A DNA stretch of 64,000 nt from Mesostigma viride (lineage: Eukaryota; Streptophyta; Mesostigmatophyceae; Mesostigmatales; Mesostigmataceae): positions 309,470 through 373,469 of the forward strand of contig RPFO01000016.1 in assembly GCA_009746045.1 (NCBI GenBank). Direction: 5' to 3'. The translations under genes and the position numbers were made by a program. The notes under the pieces were generated by a model. That model saw nothing but the letters and a program-made list of their open reading frames with translations. It had not been told where the DNA came from and did no database searches. Below, piece by piece: positions 1 to 13,900 of this stretch (its first letter is position 1; the number at the start of each line of letters is the position of its first letter).

Positions 1-167
1 AATTAACCCTCATCATGTTAAACCATCATGTCCCATGACATTTTTATATGGGTTGTGCTTTTTTCATGCAACTGGTTCCGTCTCCCACTAGTGTTCTGGG
101 CAAGATGTGCCCCGGACAGCGTTTTTTTCTATTTTTAGCCGCACATAGCCGGTGTATCAGTATGGCT

Positions 168-678
168 GGGGGTAGTACCGTAGTGGCTCAAAACCCTTTG
201 CGAATTAATATTTTCGAATGACCCCCCGAAAAGTGCTAAAATAATGCTCCAATTTACCCCGTAAAGTATGAAAACCGGGCAGCGCCGCTACACCTGTTTC
301 TGGCTGCAGGCCGCGGCGCAGCTAGATGAAGGGGAGCGCCGCGCTTGCCGCGCCGCGCCGCGTTGCGCCAGATTGAGAACCCGTTCAAGTAGCAGTGTAG
401 CACTGATTAGGGGCCCTATCAGCACTGATTAGGGCCTTATGTCATACTGGTACTCACTTATTTGTCAGATAGGAACTGCGCTGGGTGGGTAATTAATGTA
501 CTTGGTAGGTTAGAATCCAAGTCAGACACTGAACTAGGTGCCCTAATATAAACAAGCTCCCGGGCTCGAAGTTTACCTAACACGTGCTGAACTTTCCCCG
601 CAAAGTGTCAAAACCATGCAGAAAAACCCTCGAAAAAATATTAATTCGCAAAGGGTTTTGAGCCACTACGGTACCCCC
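168..678. repeat. Inverted-repeat element with an additional direct repeat
   Basis: Arms of about 48 bp at 168-216 and 631-678 are near-perfect reverse complements; both contain the core AACCCTTTGCGAATTAATAT. Just inside, 246-283 and 586-621 resemble each other in direct orientation (core CCCCG.AAAGT followed by AAAACC). The segment between them is GC-rich and holds a short repeat (CACTGATTAGGG twice near 400-440). No reading frame of note lies inside. This looks like a small non-autonomous mobile element or a mosaic of two repeat copies. No target duplication was found. Confidence 0.6.
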
Positions 679-1768
679 AACAAGTGGTGGTCGGTATGCA
701 CAGGGGGGGTGTCCAAAAACAAGAAAATTTACACGACGCTGGATTCGAGTAGATCTCGCGAAAACAAGCATGTTTGCCACTGGTCGCAACCCCAGGGGGT
801 CTCTAGGTTAGAAGTTACAAAGCCTCAAAAACCGTTAACTTAAAGGGTAGGTAGGTAGGGTGCCGGGCCGATATGGGTTTTTTACAACAAAACACTTGGA
901 TTTCTGCTAGCTCCCTGTATGGTCGGAATTTTGAAACGGTTTGACGGACAAACTGATAGCACTTGGCGAGCTGAACCCAAATCTGCAGTCAAAATCTTGG
1001 CGGGTGCCATAGAGGGGGGGGGGGTTGCCCCGGCCAAGACGTGTATGCCGCTATGTGGCTTTTACTGTAGGCGGCAAAATACGCAAGCTCCCCTGGCGCG
1101 CAGACCGACGTCCCAGCCTGAATACAGTAGCGCGAATCTGCGCGACGATGCGGAGCTGCGGACGATGGACTAAAATTATGCCGTTGCCCGTCCAATGGAT
1201 GACTGGCGGAACCCCGCGATGACACAATACCTACAGTACTGTTGAGGGATTTTCCTGCAGGCAGCAATAGGAGAGATCGGAGCCGCGGAGCCCGGCTTGT
1301 CCCGATGTTTTGGTCCGCTTGAGGATACATACCTGCCGGCGCGGCGGCAACCAGAAGTACGGCCTACGGATGCCGGAGAAGATTCTACCCTTTTGCAAAA
1401 TGCTGGCACAACGAGCGACTGCCGGCTGGCACAGCGGGTGGGTGGAGGCTAGTAGCCGGACTGTAGCACGTTCCTGCTTCTGCAACGTTGCAGCATGCAG
1501 CGCGCTCACAGTGGGCTGGCAGACAGCTTCGGGAGGGTATCTTGGTGGAAAGGCACCAGTGAAACGGCTATGGAAACCGGGACACTGCTGGTAATGGTCG
1601 ACCTTTGCTTGACAAAATGCTACTAAGATGCAGATTAATAGATTGTATCACGACATGTTGCAAATTAGGCAGTCGTATCACGTGAGGGTGAATGAGACTT
1701 GGAATGGGGTTGGTCCCATTCGTTCGGAATTTCTTCTTACAGGGTAGCTCGCTTTAAGGACGAGAGAC
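679..1768. other. Non-coding 5' flank of the five-membrane-segment gene
   Basis: Only short frames without recognisable protein character occur here. The stretch directly before 1769 would hold the 5' UTR and promoter of the gene starting there. GTATCACG occurs twice near 1645-1682, but no clear TATA box is visible. Confidence 0.4.
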
Positions 1769-1912
1769 ATGGCCTCGTCAAGCGCGCGAATGGGGCGGCA
1801 GGTGTTCACATTATTGGTGTGTTTATGGCTGTTCGCCCGCTTGGAATCATCGCATGGCTGCTTGGACGAGGAAGTGTCCTGTAACCTTTGCAAGGAAGCC
1901 AGCCAAGTAAAC
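1769..1912 (+). CDS. Exon 1: signal peptide exon
   Basis: ATG at 1769 opens 48 codons. A basic N-terminus (SARMGRQ) is followed by a hydrophobic core (VFTLLVCLWLFA) and a small-residue cleavage region (ESSHG), then CLDEEVSCNLC. It ends in phase 0 at AAC with a consensus donor GTAAGT. An in-frame CTG-to-stop frame overlaps in another phase, but only this phase gives a signal peptide. The link to exon 2, 1.35 kb away, is inferred from matching phase and from the need for a secretory leader; another small exon between them cannot be excluded. Confidence 0.6.
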
Positions 1913-4900
1913 GTAAGTTGCAAGTTTGCTAACTACGTTTGAACTGTGAAGGCAGGAAGAAGAACTTTGTTCAGCGGTATATGCTTTTGTTTTTTCGGTG
2001 TAACTATCATTGGGTAGGAAGGTATCGCAGTTCTTTTCGTGCCCCCCATGCTTGACTTCGCCTGCCTGCCTCTAATGACTGCGGCATTGGTATCCCGGCT
2101 GGGCAGCTACCCTCCCATTTGGATTTGAGAGAGCTTGCTTCTCGCGTCGTGGCCGAACACACCTAGGCAACGTTTTAGTTCCGGTGTCGGACTTTCTAAT
2201 GCAGAAGAAGGTAGGGTGGTTAATAATAACAGCGCGAAATCATCTTAACGTTTCAGGCTCGCGTCCGTTGTGCTTGACGGTCGGTATATTTCTCTTGCAA
2301 TTTTAATTTAGTACGATGTAGGATTGTAATTCAATTCCTTGCTCTGCTGGACTAAGAATCTAGGTAAGGCCTCGCCTTCTTCGATTGCTTGTGCGGAGTG
2401 CTCAATTTCCTTCTTGGGCCGTGAACAGAAGTACAATAACCTAGGTGTCCTCGCTTGAATGGATGAATGCTGCAAAAGACACAGTGACCAAGAGCAGGCG
2501 TCTCGTACTATGCCAGACAGAATAAGGCAGTCAAATGGCGTGCGTCCTGCCTTTCAATGTTTTTTTTCATATTTTTGGCTCAAATCGTACATCAGAGGTA
2601 TCTGTCTACATGCACTTGGAATAGCCAATCGCTGTGCTGTAGTACGGCAGTTTCTTGAGGACTGCCCCCCCTTGTCCCCTCCCTCTCCCCCTCTATCCTC
2701 TATCCTCCCCTCCCCCCCGTAACTCCAGGCTTGCCCACCATTTCTGCCTGTGCAACACCCTATGCTGCTCAGGGTTTAGCTTCTCCGTGACCCTCCTATT
2801 GCAGGGACATGCATACTGGTTTTTATCCTCACTGGTGGACATGCACGCTGCATGTACGGCTGTGTATGTGCTACTGCTTGCATACCACAGTTCTCCATCA
2901 CAGTAACGTGCTATATTATATATTATCCAGCTTTCCATTAATCAACCTGATGATATCTTTACATAGGAATGCTTACTTATTAGTGTATCTCAGTATCAGT
3001 ATAATATCTCTGTCTCTGCACAGCTGTGACAGGAAAGCCCGTCTACCACATCTGTGGCTGCTATCTGTACAGCACACAGGCCCACTGGGTTACCGCACAC
3101 CAAATAAACATGCATGCACGCTTACAATTCCACAGAACTGCAAAAAATGCCAAGCCACAAATCATGTGTATGCAGGCATTGCTGTTCACGTCCACGTCCT
3201 ATGAAGCATCTTGACCTGACCCCATGGCTGCACCCCTCCCCCCCCCTTCCCCCCAACCAGATCATGAAAACGATGCCACATCGCAACGCCAAGTTCAAGA
3301 AAGTCAAAGACAACATCGCGTACTACGATGTCGTCGGTTGCAACACGACAGCCATCGAGGCACGCTCCCCTGATAAGCGCTACTGCACCCTGAGCGACCT
3401 CGTCGTGGAAAACGAGTTCATTAACCGTGCCATTGATGCCGCCCAGCAAGGGACCCTGAACCCTGACCCCACGTCCAAGACGGACCCGGCCCATTACATC
3501 CAGTCCCTCGGGGTCTGGTTCTGGATGGGCATTGGCTTCACGTGCGCATCGGGCCTTTTCTCGGTTCTATTTATATTCATGCGCTACTGCCTGTTCTGCG
3601 TCAAGGGCGGCTCGTGTGGCAAGAGGTACCCGACGGTCATGCACTACAGCAAGTTCCGAAAACGGTTCACACTGTGCCTCTACATCGGCTTCTGCGCGTC
3701 CATCATGTGAGTGGGTGAGGGATTGTGCAGTTTGTAATCACATGGCTTAGTCATGGCAACTTAATAACAATTACTGCAGCTGGTGCGTTGATCAACCGCT
3801 TGTCAGCTGCTCACCTCACCTGGTTATGTGATCAGTTACGTCGTTCTTCTCTTGTATAGTTACTTGAGCGTGCCGATAATTCACTTTTGTTACTTAAGTA
3901 CGGAAAAGGAGTGTGTGTGGGGGGGGGGGGGGGCGGGGTTCCAGCCGGGCATTACATGTGGAGACAGTGTAGTGTCTGTTCTCGTACACCATCTCCTAAG
4001 TCCGTCGCCCCAACGGGCAGCCTTTGTCTCCTCCTGTGCAATGCCTGTCCCATTTCTAGACCAGCACATTTTCTACATTAGACTTCACCTACCATTTTCT
4101 ACATTAGACTTGACCTACATTAGACTTCACCTACCGTTTTCTACATTAGACTTCACCTACATTAGACTTCACCTACCATTTTCTACATTAGACTTGACCT
4201 ACATTAGACTTCACCTACCGTTTTCTACATTAGACTTGACCTACATTAGACTTCACCTACCGTTTTCTACATTAGACTTGACTTCCCTTGCCGAATCGGC
4301 CCGCTCTGCCCCTATGTTCACTCGGCCTTCTTGTTACCCTCTCAATTAATGTGTTGTTGTACTCACTCATTTTATTTGATCAATTAATTGGCTGTACTCA
4401 CTCAACTAAACTCACAATCGATTCACTGCCCTTCGTGACCCTCACCACAGTGGCCCCCAGGAGTGTTTGTCCCGCTTGGACATATGGCCCGTCCCTTCGG
4501 CCACGTCCATCACCACCCCTCGTGCCCCCCAGCAGTGGTTGTCTCACTCGAACACATGGCCCCTCCCTTTAGCCACGTCCATCACCACCCCTCGTGCCCC
4601 CCAGCAGTGGCTGTCTACCTTGAACACATGGCCCCTCCCTTTGGCCACGGTCATTATCGCCCTTCATGACTATTCCTGATGTGCTACCCCCTGGACACCG
4701 ACCTCAAATGCTATCTCTCGTGCTTATCTTCCTGCCACCCCTCCTGGGATCGCATGTGACCCACATCCCACCACCCCCCATGGCTCCCCCTTGCGGCTAC
4801 CCCTTCGGCTGCCCCTTGTGGCTACCCGTCTGGCTGCATACCCCTGCCGTATGCCAGTGTCCTGGTCGTTCTGGGTCTTGTCTGTGGGAGTGAATCTATC

Positions 4901-7900
4901 GGCCCCGCACTCCGCTCCGCCGCGGTCGACGGCCCTCGCGACGCGATGGTGGTCCTCCAGAGTGTGGCCCCGCCGCTGCGCCAGTTCACGCTTGACGCGT
5001 CGCGCGTGATGGTCGCCAGCATACTCGCGATGAACGCGACCATCTACAGGGCGGTCAACATGCCGCAGGTGTTCAGCGACGTGGCCTGCGTGCGCGCGTT
5101 TGCGACGGGGCCGCCCCCGTTGGACGCGGACGCGGCTAGCCTGTCTATATCCAACATGCAGCGGCACATGGGGGAGCTGCCCAGTGGGTTGAGGCAGGGG
5201 CTGGAGCGGCTGGACAGGGACATCTCACGGCTGCGGTTGGATCTGCCCCAGCTGCGGACCTCGCTCACGGTGCGTGCGCGCTTTTAGTTGTGCTTTCAAT
5301 GTCTTCCCCACCACCCCCACCCCCACCTTGCTTTTTTTGTAAGTTTCCGTCCTGCTTGTACGTTGGTACGTTCTTTGCGGTTAATGTTCACTATGCTGTC
5401 ACATGGTGGTGGGGGATGATTATAACCAATATGCATTTGGCGTTGTTGCAGTTGGTGTCAAATATGATATGTGAAAGGTTTGTATCTTGTAGTCACACTA
5501 TTGATTTGACGGTGGCTCACACATGTCCAGCTATTTGTGCAAACTCGGAAACTTCTGTAACCCAAGAATGCTGATTGTAGCCTTTGTTGTCCCTTCAGTG
5601 TTTTCTTCTTGTGTACATACTAATAATGTTATTGCCCCCCCCCCCTGCCATTCATGCGGGCCCTCCATCCTCCCTTTCTCGCAGGCCATCCAAGAAGGGG
5701 TCCCCAAACTCATCCCAACGGCCCGCGACCTCATTATCGCGCTGCGCCAGCTGGAGACGCTCGTCGCGTCCCTCTCCCCCTACCCTACTCGTATCCGCAA
5801 CAACTTCCTCGACCTGCTCACGGGGCTGCCCTCCGATACTGAGCTCATAGGCGCCGATGGCGCCGGGGGCCTCCGCCGGGACCTGGAGCAGTTAGGGACC
5901 CGCGGCTGTCTCGCCTGCCCCGATGGGAAGGATTACCGGACGGCACTCGTACGCTCCATGCGTGACGTCGTCGCGGACATGGCCGATGTCCCGTCCCCCT
6001 CAGGGATCGCCGACGACGTCAGCACGCTCCGAAACCTCATCATCCCCGCGTTCGACGCGCTTAACGGCATTATGGAGGATATCCGTGCGTTCCGGGACGC
6101 CGCCTTACCCCCCGCGCTCCCCCCCATCCTGCCCCTATCGGAGAGCCTCCGCAAGGTCAGCGACGTCATGGTCTCGTTCGACCAATCCGCGTACAGCGAC
6201 ATCCTGATCAGGTTCGGGCAGGCCGGGGTGGGCGTCCCGGATTATTCCGGCCTACGTTCTCAGCTGGAGGCCTCTCGCCAGCTCAAGGACGGCGCTCTCG
6301 CGTGCATGCAGCGGCTAATGCTGTCCGCCAGCACGGTCAACTCCTCTCTTGTCCTGCTCCCGCCGGAAGTGGGCGCCGTGGTGCGTAACTTCTCTCTCAC
6401 AGCCGTCCAGTTTGGCAGCGTGCCCAACTTGCAGAACATCAGCGACGCGTTTGGCGCGTATCGGACTGCGCTGCGGGCACTGGCCGACATCAACGCCCAC
6501 GTCAACCAGGTGAGAGATTGGGATTTCCACATCTACGTATTGGGATGCATGCATGCAGTATTGGCATGCATGCATGCAGTATTGGGATGCATGCATGCAG
6601 TATTGGGATGCATGCATGCAGTATTGGGATGCATGCATGCAGTATTGGGATGCATGCATGCAGTATTGGGATGCATGCATGCAGTATTGGGATGCATGCA
6701 TGCAGTATTGGGATGCATGCGTACAGCATTGGGATGCATGCGTACAGTATTGGGATGCATGCTTGAAGTATTGGGATGCAAGCATACAGCGGCTCGCGTC
6801 GGAAGGTGGGTTGGCTTACGTGTCATTCCCGTCCTAAGCTGTGGTCGCCATGTTTTGGATGCCAAACCCATGCTACGACATTGAATGACTGTAATTATTG
6901 CGCCGGCCTGTTACCATCATCACAGGTTGCCCCGGCCCTTCTTCTTCCATTCCACCTTGTGTCCGCCCTTTCTCAAATCCCACGATTTCCCCTCTCCAAC
7001 CCCATCTTCCCCTGTCCTTTGTGACCCCCATCCCCTCCTTTCCCCTCTCCAAGTCCCCTCCTCCCCTGTCCTTTCTGACTCCCGTCCTCTCCTTTGTTAC
7101 GACCATCTTGACTCTCATCATTCCAACCCCTGTGAAACCCTCCTCCCTCCCCCCCCAGGTGGTCACCCTGGGGCCCGTCATCGCGTCCGCGCGCGCCGAG
7201 GTCAGCATGTCCTCCCTGGCCGACCGCATGTCCTCCCTGGATGTCGAGCGCCCCCCCCTGGACATTGCTACGCTGCTGCAGCACACGTTCCAGCTGCACC
7301 AGACGCTGGACCAGGTGCTGCCGCGCTTCTCCACGGTGGACGCGCTACGCGACATGGGCACGCAGGTGCGCGCGCTCTCGACGGCTCTCTCCAACGTGGC
7401 CGCGCGCGTGGAGCTGCTGCAGGGCGCGCCAGAGCAACAGAGCGCCGTGCTGCCGGTGAGTGGGGTGGGGGGTGGGACCGGAGCCTAGGAGATGATGACA
7501 CGTTGCCCTGGGCTGTTGGGCCGCGAACAGAGCCCCGTGCTGCCGGTTCGTTGGTGATGCGTCTGCCGTGTCGTGTGCATGCGGCCGGTCCGTGGATGGT
7601 AGGAGTGTGAGTGTGTCATGGTGGGGTGCTGCCAGTGCATGGATGGTAGGAGTGTGAGTGTGTCATGGTGGGGTGCTGCCAGTGCGTGGATGGTAGGAGT
7701 GTGAGTGTGTCATGGTGGGGTGCTGCCAGTGCGTGGATGGTAGGAGTGTGAGTGTGTCATGGTGGGGTGCTGCCAGTGTGTGGATGGTAGGAGTGTGAGT
7801 GTGTCATGGTGGGGTGCTGCCAGTGCATGGATGATGGGTGGGACGAGAACAAGGGGGACGAGAACAAGGGGGAAGAGAACAAGGGGGAAGAGAACAAGGG

Positions 7901-10900
7901 GGAACAGAACAGCGGACCCCAGCACATGCACCGCGCCGTGCTGCCGGTGAGTGGACGCCATAGGTGTGGGACACAACCATCAAGTCGTGCTGCCGGTCAA
8001 AGGTGATGGGGGAGAGTTTGTCAAGAACACCGTAAAGCCTAGAAGACGACGGCACGATGCCCTGGGGAAGTGTTGGAAGTTATTTAGGTGGTGCTGCCTC
8101 TGAGTGGGTAATATGGGTGGGGTTTACACATTTGATGTCATGATACCTGGGACTGTTGGTAAACAATGACAAATTGTTCTCTGATAAAGAATGTGCCCTC
8201 ACACGAAGACCCTCCCTCCCTCCCTCCCTCCCTCCCTCCCTCCCTCCCTCCCTCCCTCCTCCCTCCCTCCCTCCCTCCCTCCCTCCCTCCCTCCCTCCTC
8301 CCTCCCTCCTCCCTCCCTCCCTCCCTCCCTCCCTCCCCTCCCTCCCTCCCTCCCTCCCTCCCTCCCTCCCTCCCTCCCTCCCTCCCGCCCTCCCGCCCTC
8401 CCTCCCGCCTGCCCGCCCGCCCGCCCGCCCACCTGCCCGTCTGCCCGTACTTGCTAACACCCACCCACCCACCCACATACCCCCCCCCCCCCCACACACA
8501 CACACACTGGTGCTGTCCCCCCCCCCCCCAGGCCATCGACGCGATCGACAACATGGTCACTGCGCTCTCCGGCCTCAACATGCAGCTCCCCGTGGACATG
8601 GAGCTGCTCGCCGAGGGCCCCCTCGCGAACCTGGTCGACGTCTCCAGCTACATCCGCGCCGCCCAGAACGCGTCCACCTCGGCGGAGTCCCTCTCCGACC
8701 TCTCTGCGTACCGCCGCAACATCGATGCCATGCGCTCGGTGCTCCCCATCGCCAACCCACCCAACTTCACCACGCTCGTGTCCCAGTGGTCCAACGTAGA
8801 GAACATCGTCGCCTCACTCCCCGACCTCGACGCCGTCAAGGTCCAGCTGAGGGCGATTGAGGACAACTACGCGTATTACATCCCGATGGGGGAGGGGTTC
8901 GAGCTGGCTGAGCGCCACGTGAACCGCACGTACGAGCTGCTGGTTAGCAAAGGGCCGGGGATATTGGGCCGGGTGCGCGAGCTGAGGATCAAGACGATAC
9001 TGGACGAGAACCCTGACGGGGGGGTCCGGATGGCCATGGAGGAGATGATGAGGGCGATCGAGGACTTTTATGTTATCGTACGTTGCGGGGAGCGGGGAGG
9101 GGGAGGGGGGAGGGGGGGGAGGGGGGAGGGGGAGGGGGGAGGGGGAGGGGGGAGGGGGGGGGGGGGGAGGGGGAGGGGGGGGGGAGGGGAGGGGGAGGGG
9201 GGAGGGGAGGGGGAGGGGGAGGGGGAGGGGGAGGGGGAGGGGGGAGGGGGAGGGGGGAGGGGAGGGGAGGGGGGGGGAGGGGGAGGGGGGAGGGGGGAGG
9301 GGGAGGGGGGAGGGAGGGGGAGGGGAGGGGGGAGGGGGGGGGGGGAGGGGGAGGGGAGGGGGGAGGGGGGAGGGGGGAGGGGGAGGGGGAGGGGGAGGGG
9401 GGAGGGGGAGGGGAGGGGGGGGGGGGGGGGGGAGGGGGAGGGGGAGGGGGAGGGGGGGGGAGGGGGGAGGGGGGGGGGAGGGGGAGGGGGAGGGGGGAGG
9501 GGAGGGGGAGGGGGAGGGGGGAGGGGGGCATGTCTTTTGTGACGGGTAGGAACGAGTGCGATTGGGGGCTTGCATGCAAACTTATGTGGCCTGCAGTGTT
9601 GGGTCATGGCATTTGTTTTGCAGGGAGAGTAGTCGCCGGTTCTTCTAGCAGATCTGGGGGCAGGGGGAGGGCGGGTGGGGTTGATTGCAGACTCCGCCAA
9701 CTGTTCTCTTACCTCGCAACAAATCTCACAATCTCATCCTGGTAATGGCCACATGTTCCTCACCCTTTGTGTAGGATGTGATTAGAATTTTTTTTTTGAA
9801 AGTTCTATTTTTCCTTTATCCTTGTCTCCCTGCCACGCACACCAAAATTACAACACTTCCGGCACATGTCACCTCGCCGGCCGCAGATGGAGCCATCCCC
9901 TGACAAACCCCTCGGTCTGCTGTCCAACGAGTTTGTCCAAGAGACGCTCACGCGCGTGTCCATCCTGACCGACGGCAAGGCCTACAGTGACCTCGGCGGC
10001 CTCTACTTCATCGGCAGTCTGTTCAAGGAAGACCTCTTCTTCGACGGCGGCGACCGAAAATACCTCCCCTGGGAGGATATTGACGGGAACCACTACCTGG
10101 TCTCCCAGGGACCTGGGCGGCCACTCAAGCGGCTGTATTGCCTTACTGATTACTGCCTCAAGAAGGCGGTCGACTTGTTTGATGACGAGCCGCTGAGCGA
10201 GCTGTTCAAGCGCGTCTTTGACTCCAACTCGTTCAACCTCATGGGGATCTCGCGGCGGCAGGCGTTCTACATCGCGTACACGTTCCCCTTGCTCGTCATG
10301 GTGCTCGCGTTGCTGGGCATCGCGCTGCGCCTGCGCATGGTGCTCTCGTGGACGATGTGGATCATCCTGCTCGCGACGCCTATCATGTTCATCACCGCGG
10401 GCGCTTTGCAGTGGCCCTCGTGTACGTTCTTGTGTTTTGTTTTCCTTCCTTCCTTTTCTTTCCTTTCCTTTCCTTTCCTTTCCTTTCCTTTCCTTTCCTT
10501 TCCTTTCCTTTCCTTTCCTTTCCTTTCCTTTCCTTTCCTTTCCTTTCCTTTCCTTTCCTTTCCTTTCCTTTCCTTTCCTTTCCTTTCCTTTCCTTTCCTT
10601 TCCTTTCCTTTCCTTTCCTTTCCTTTCCTTTCCTTTCCTTTCCTTTCCTTTCCTTTCCTTTCCTTTCCTTTCCTTTCCTTTCCTTTCCTTTCCTTTTGTG
10701 TGTGTGTGTGTGTGTGTGCGTGCATGGGTGTGAGTGGGTGTTTGTGTGTGTGGGGTCTGTACTTGTGTGTAGGAGGGTGGTTCGATACAAGTGTATGTGT
10801 TATTCGTGTGCAAGCATCGTCCTCCATTTTCCACTTCGCCCAGTTGCCTTTGGAGGTCGTGATAACAAGCATTTATCGTAACATGCTTTTCGATTCCTGA

Positions 10901-13900
10901 CGACACCCTTCCTGAACCCCTGCCGTCGCCCCCCACCCCCTATATTTTTACAACCATTTCACATTCTTTTATTCTCATGTGATCGAAGCATTCCTCTTCC
11001 TCGTCATATCGCAACCTTCCTCACCCCCTGCTGCTGCTCAGCCATCCCTGCGTCCCTGCTGCTGCCACCCGCCCCTGCCCCTCTGGTTGTAATCTCCCCT
11101 GCCTTCATCCCCGCCCCGCCGCTGTCCCCAGTCGTCTTTGTCGCCGACGGGTGCCGCTCCTCCGAGAACCTGGTCAGCAAGGCGCTGCACTTGGTCTACG
11201 ATACCCGCAGCTACGAGCTCCGCGGCCGCCCCTTGGACATAAACCTCGCCGACCTGTACGATAACGTGGTGAGCGGGTGCCCGCTGAGTGCGCAAGGGGA
11301 GCCTGACCAGCTCACCCAGCTGTATGAAACCGTGATCGACCAGTTTGACGACTACTCGAGGGCGGAATTTGACCGCTGGCTGGCAGGCTTGGAGCCGGGG
11401 GAGGAGGGCACGCCGGGCACGAACATGACGGCGACGGCGCGGGCGCAGACGGTGGAGATGGACAAGGTCCTCGTCTCTTTGGTCCGCAACGTGAGCCGCG
11501 CGGTCACGTGCCAGGAGGTGTGTCCGCCTGGGTTGATAGAATCCGACTCCTCTAAGAGGGGTATTTGCGCAGGGGTTTGCACGGCCTTTTGAAGGGGTTT
11601 TGAAAGCCTCGCCAGGTCATGGAGTTATCAGTCTGATCTATTATCCTACTTGTCTGCCCTCGCTCTTTTGGGGGCTATATTTGGTATTGTTTGTTCTTAG
11701 AGTAGTTGTTGCTCTGGTATATTTTCTTGTTTCGGGGTTGTTCTTCTGGTATGGTTCCTCTCTGGGTGCATTTCTTGCAGATTGCCACACGCACACCACT
11801 AGATATAGGCACCAATAGTTTTTGATAGTAAAGCTTCATGGCTCAATCACCAGATCCCTTTTACCACCTGCAAGCTTCTGTGAGGTGGTATGTGCAATGT
11901 TACGTTTCTCTGTTAATGCCCTCTCCCTCTGCCTATGATCATCCGTTTTCTGTATAAATGCATGTGTGCCTAATTATACTCCGACGTATTGCAGCTGCAT
12001 GACAGCTACTACAACCTCAAGGACTCGATCTGCTGCGATGGCCTCGAGCCCTTCTACTGGGTACGTGATAGATAGTGTGACGACCTTTGAGCCCTTCTAC
12101 TGGGTACGTGATAGATAGTGTGACGACCTTTGAGCCCTTCTACTGGGTACGTGATAGATAGTGTGACGACCTTTGAGCCCTTCTACTGGGTACGTGATAG
12201 ACAGTGTGACGACCTTTGAGCCCTTCTACTGGGTACGTGATAGATAGTGTGATGACCTTTGAGCCCTTCTACTGGGTACGTGATAGATAGTGTGACGACC
12301 TTTGAGCCCTTCTACTGGGTACGTGATAGATAGTGTGACGACCTTTGAGCCCTTCTACTGGGTACGTGATAGATAGTGTGACGACCTTTGAGCCCTTCTA
12401 CTGGGTACGTGATAGATAGTGTGACGACCTTTGAGCCCTTCTACTGGGTACGTGATAGATAGTGTGACGACCTTTGAGCCCTTCTATTGGGTACGTGATA
12501 GATAGTGTGACGACCTTTGAGCCCTTCTACTGGGTATGTGATAGATAGTGTGACGACCTTTGAGCCCTTCTACTGGGTATGTGATAGATAGTGTGACGAC
12601 CTTTGAGCCCTTCTACTGGGTATGTGATAGATAGTGTGACGACCTTTGAGCCCTTCTACTGGGTATGTGATAGATAGTGTGACGACCTTTGAGCCCTTCT
12701 ACTGGGTATGTGATAGACAGTGTGACGACCTTTGAGCCCTTCTACTGGGTACGTGATAGATAGTGTGACGACCTTTGAGCCCTTCTACTGGGTATGTGAT
12801 AGATAGTGTGACGACCTTTGAGCCCTTCTACTGGGTATGTGATAGATAGTGTGACGACCTTTGAGCCCTTCTACTGGGTACGTGATAGACAGTGTGATGG
12901 CCTGGAGCCCTTCTATTGGGTACGTGATAGATAGTGTGACGACCTTTGAGCCCTTCTATTGGGTACGTGATAGACAGTGTGATGGCCTGGAGCCCTTAAC
13001 ACCCCTTAACACCCCCCATTTCACGTTTAAGAATGGGTTCCCACCGACCCAGGGCTGCGTTATTAAAAGCAGGGAGCCGACCCAGGTCTTCAATGTAACC
13101 TGAGATTTGTGAGCGTGAAGCCTAGCCAGGGGTCTGCTTAGCAGCCTTGTGTACCTACTTAAGATCTCTTTTCCCAAAACCCAGCCCTGCGATCTCAATC
13201 CAACATTTCCAGAACCCAGCAACTCAAATTCTTCACCCTGGGATTCCTAAACATGAAGCGGTCGGGTACTGGGTATGTGGCAGCCCCTCGAATTCTGCAA
13301 GTAGCCTTCTTGGGTGGTAGGACCTCCAGATGCCATGTCCTTCTTAAAAGGCCATCGTCCATTTCCTCATTTGATATGCACAGCCACATTCATGTTCATG
13401 TGTGTGGTAGGAGCCTAGTGCCACTGTTCTCAGATGTTCCATGTGCCAGAATCTAAAAATGACGTGGTCCTCCAGGGTAGACCTCTGTACTTGTCCCTGA
13501 GCAAGCGTTGGCCCCCCTCACCGGATATCCCATGGCCACCTTTCTGCCTCATTTTGCCACTCGAGGTTGCTGCTCTAGTGTGCCTATGCTTGACTGCTTG
13601 CCACTCAGGTTGTGGCCAAACAATTTCCAACAGGATCGCCCAATCACGTAGTCTCCTTGAGTCCTTGTCTTTTGTGTCATTTCTCGTTCAGCCACACACT
13701 GAGCCACAGCCCATGCCCCACATTTCTCGTTCAGCCACGCACGGAGCCACAGCCCATGCCCCAGGCATCCTGTGGTGATCCCACTGACATGAACGTGTAC
13801 CGCCGCCACCATGACCACGACCGCCGCCACCACTGCCACCACCACCACCCCAACCCCAACCCCAACAACAAACCACGACACATCAACACCATCGTGACGA

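Noticed and set aside
3114-3260. Using the upstream ATG at 3114 as the gene start
   Set aside because: The stretch up to 3260 is a polypyrimidine tract and acceptor with no secretion signal; splicing from the leader exon at 1769 explains the phase.
8166-9542. 458-codon plus-strand open frame and 200-250-codon Gly/Pro frames on both strands
   Set aside because: Only 8532-9077 is an exon. The rest translates the CCCT and G-rich intron arrays.
9866-10936. 344- and 355-codon frames through the CCTTT repeat on both strands
   Set aside because: Repeat-driven; the genuine exon ends at the donor at 10422, before the microsatellite.
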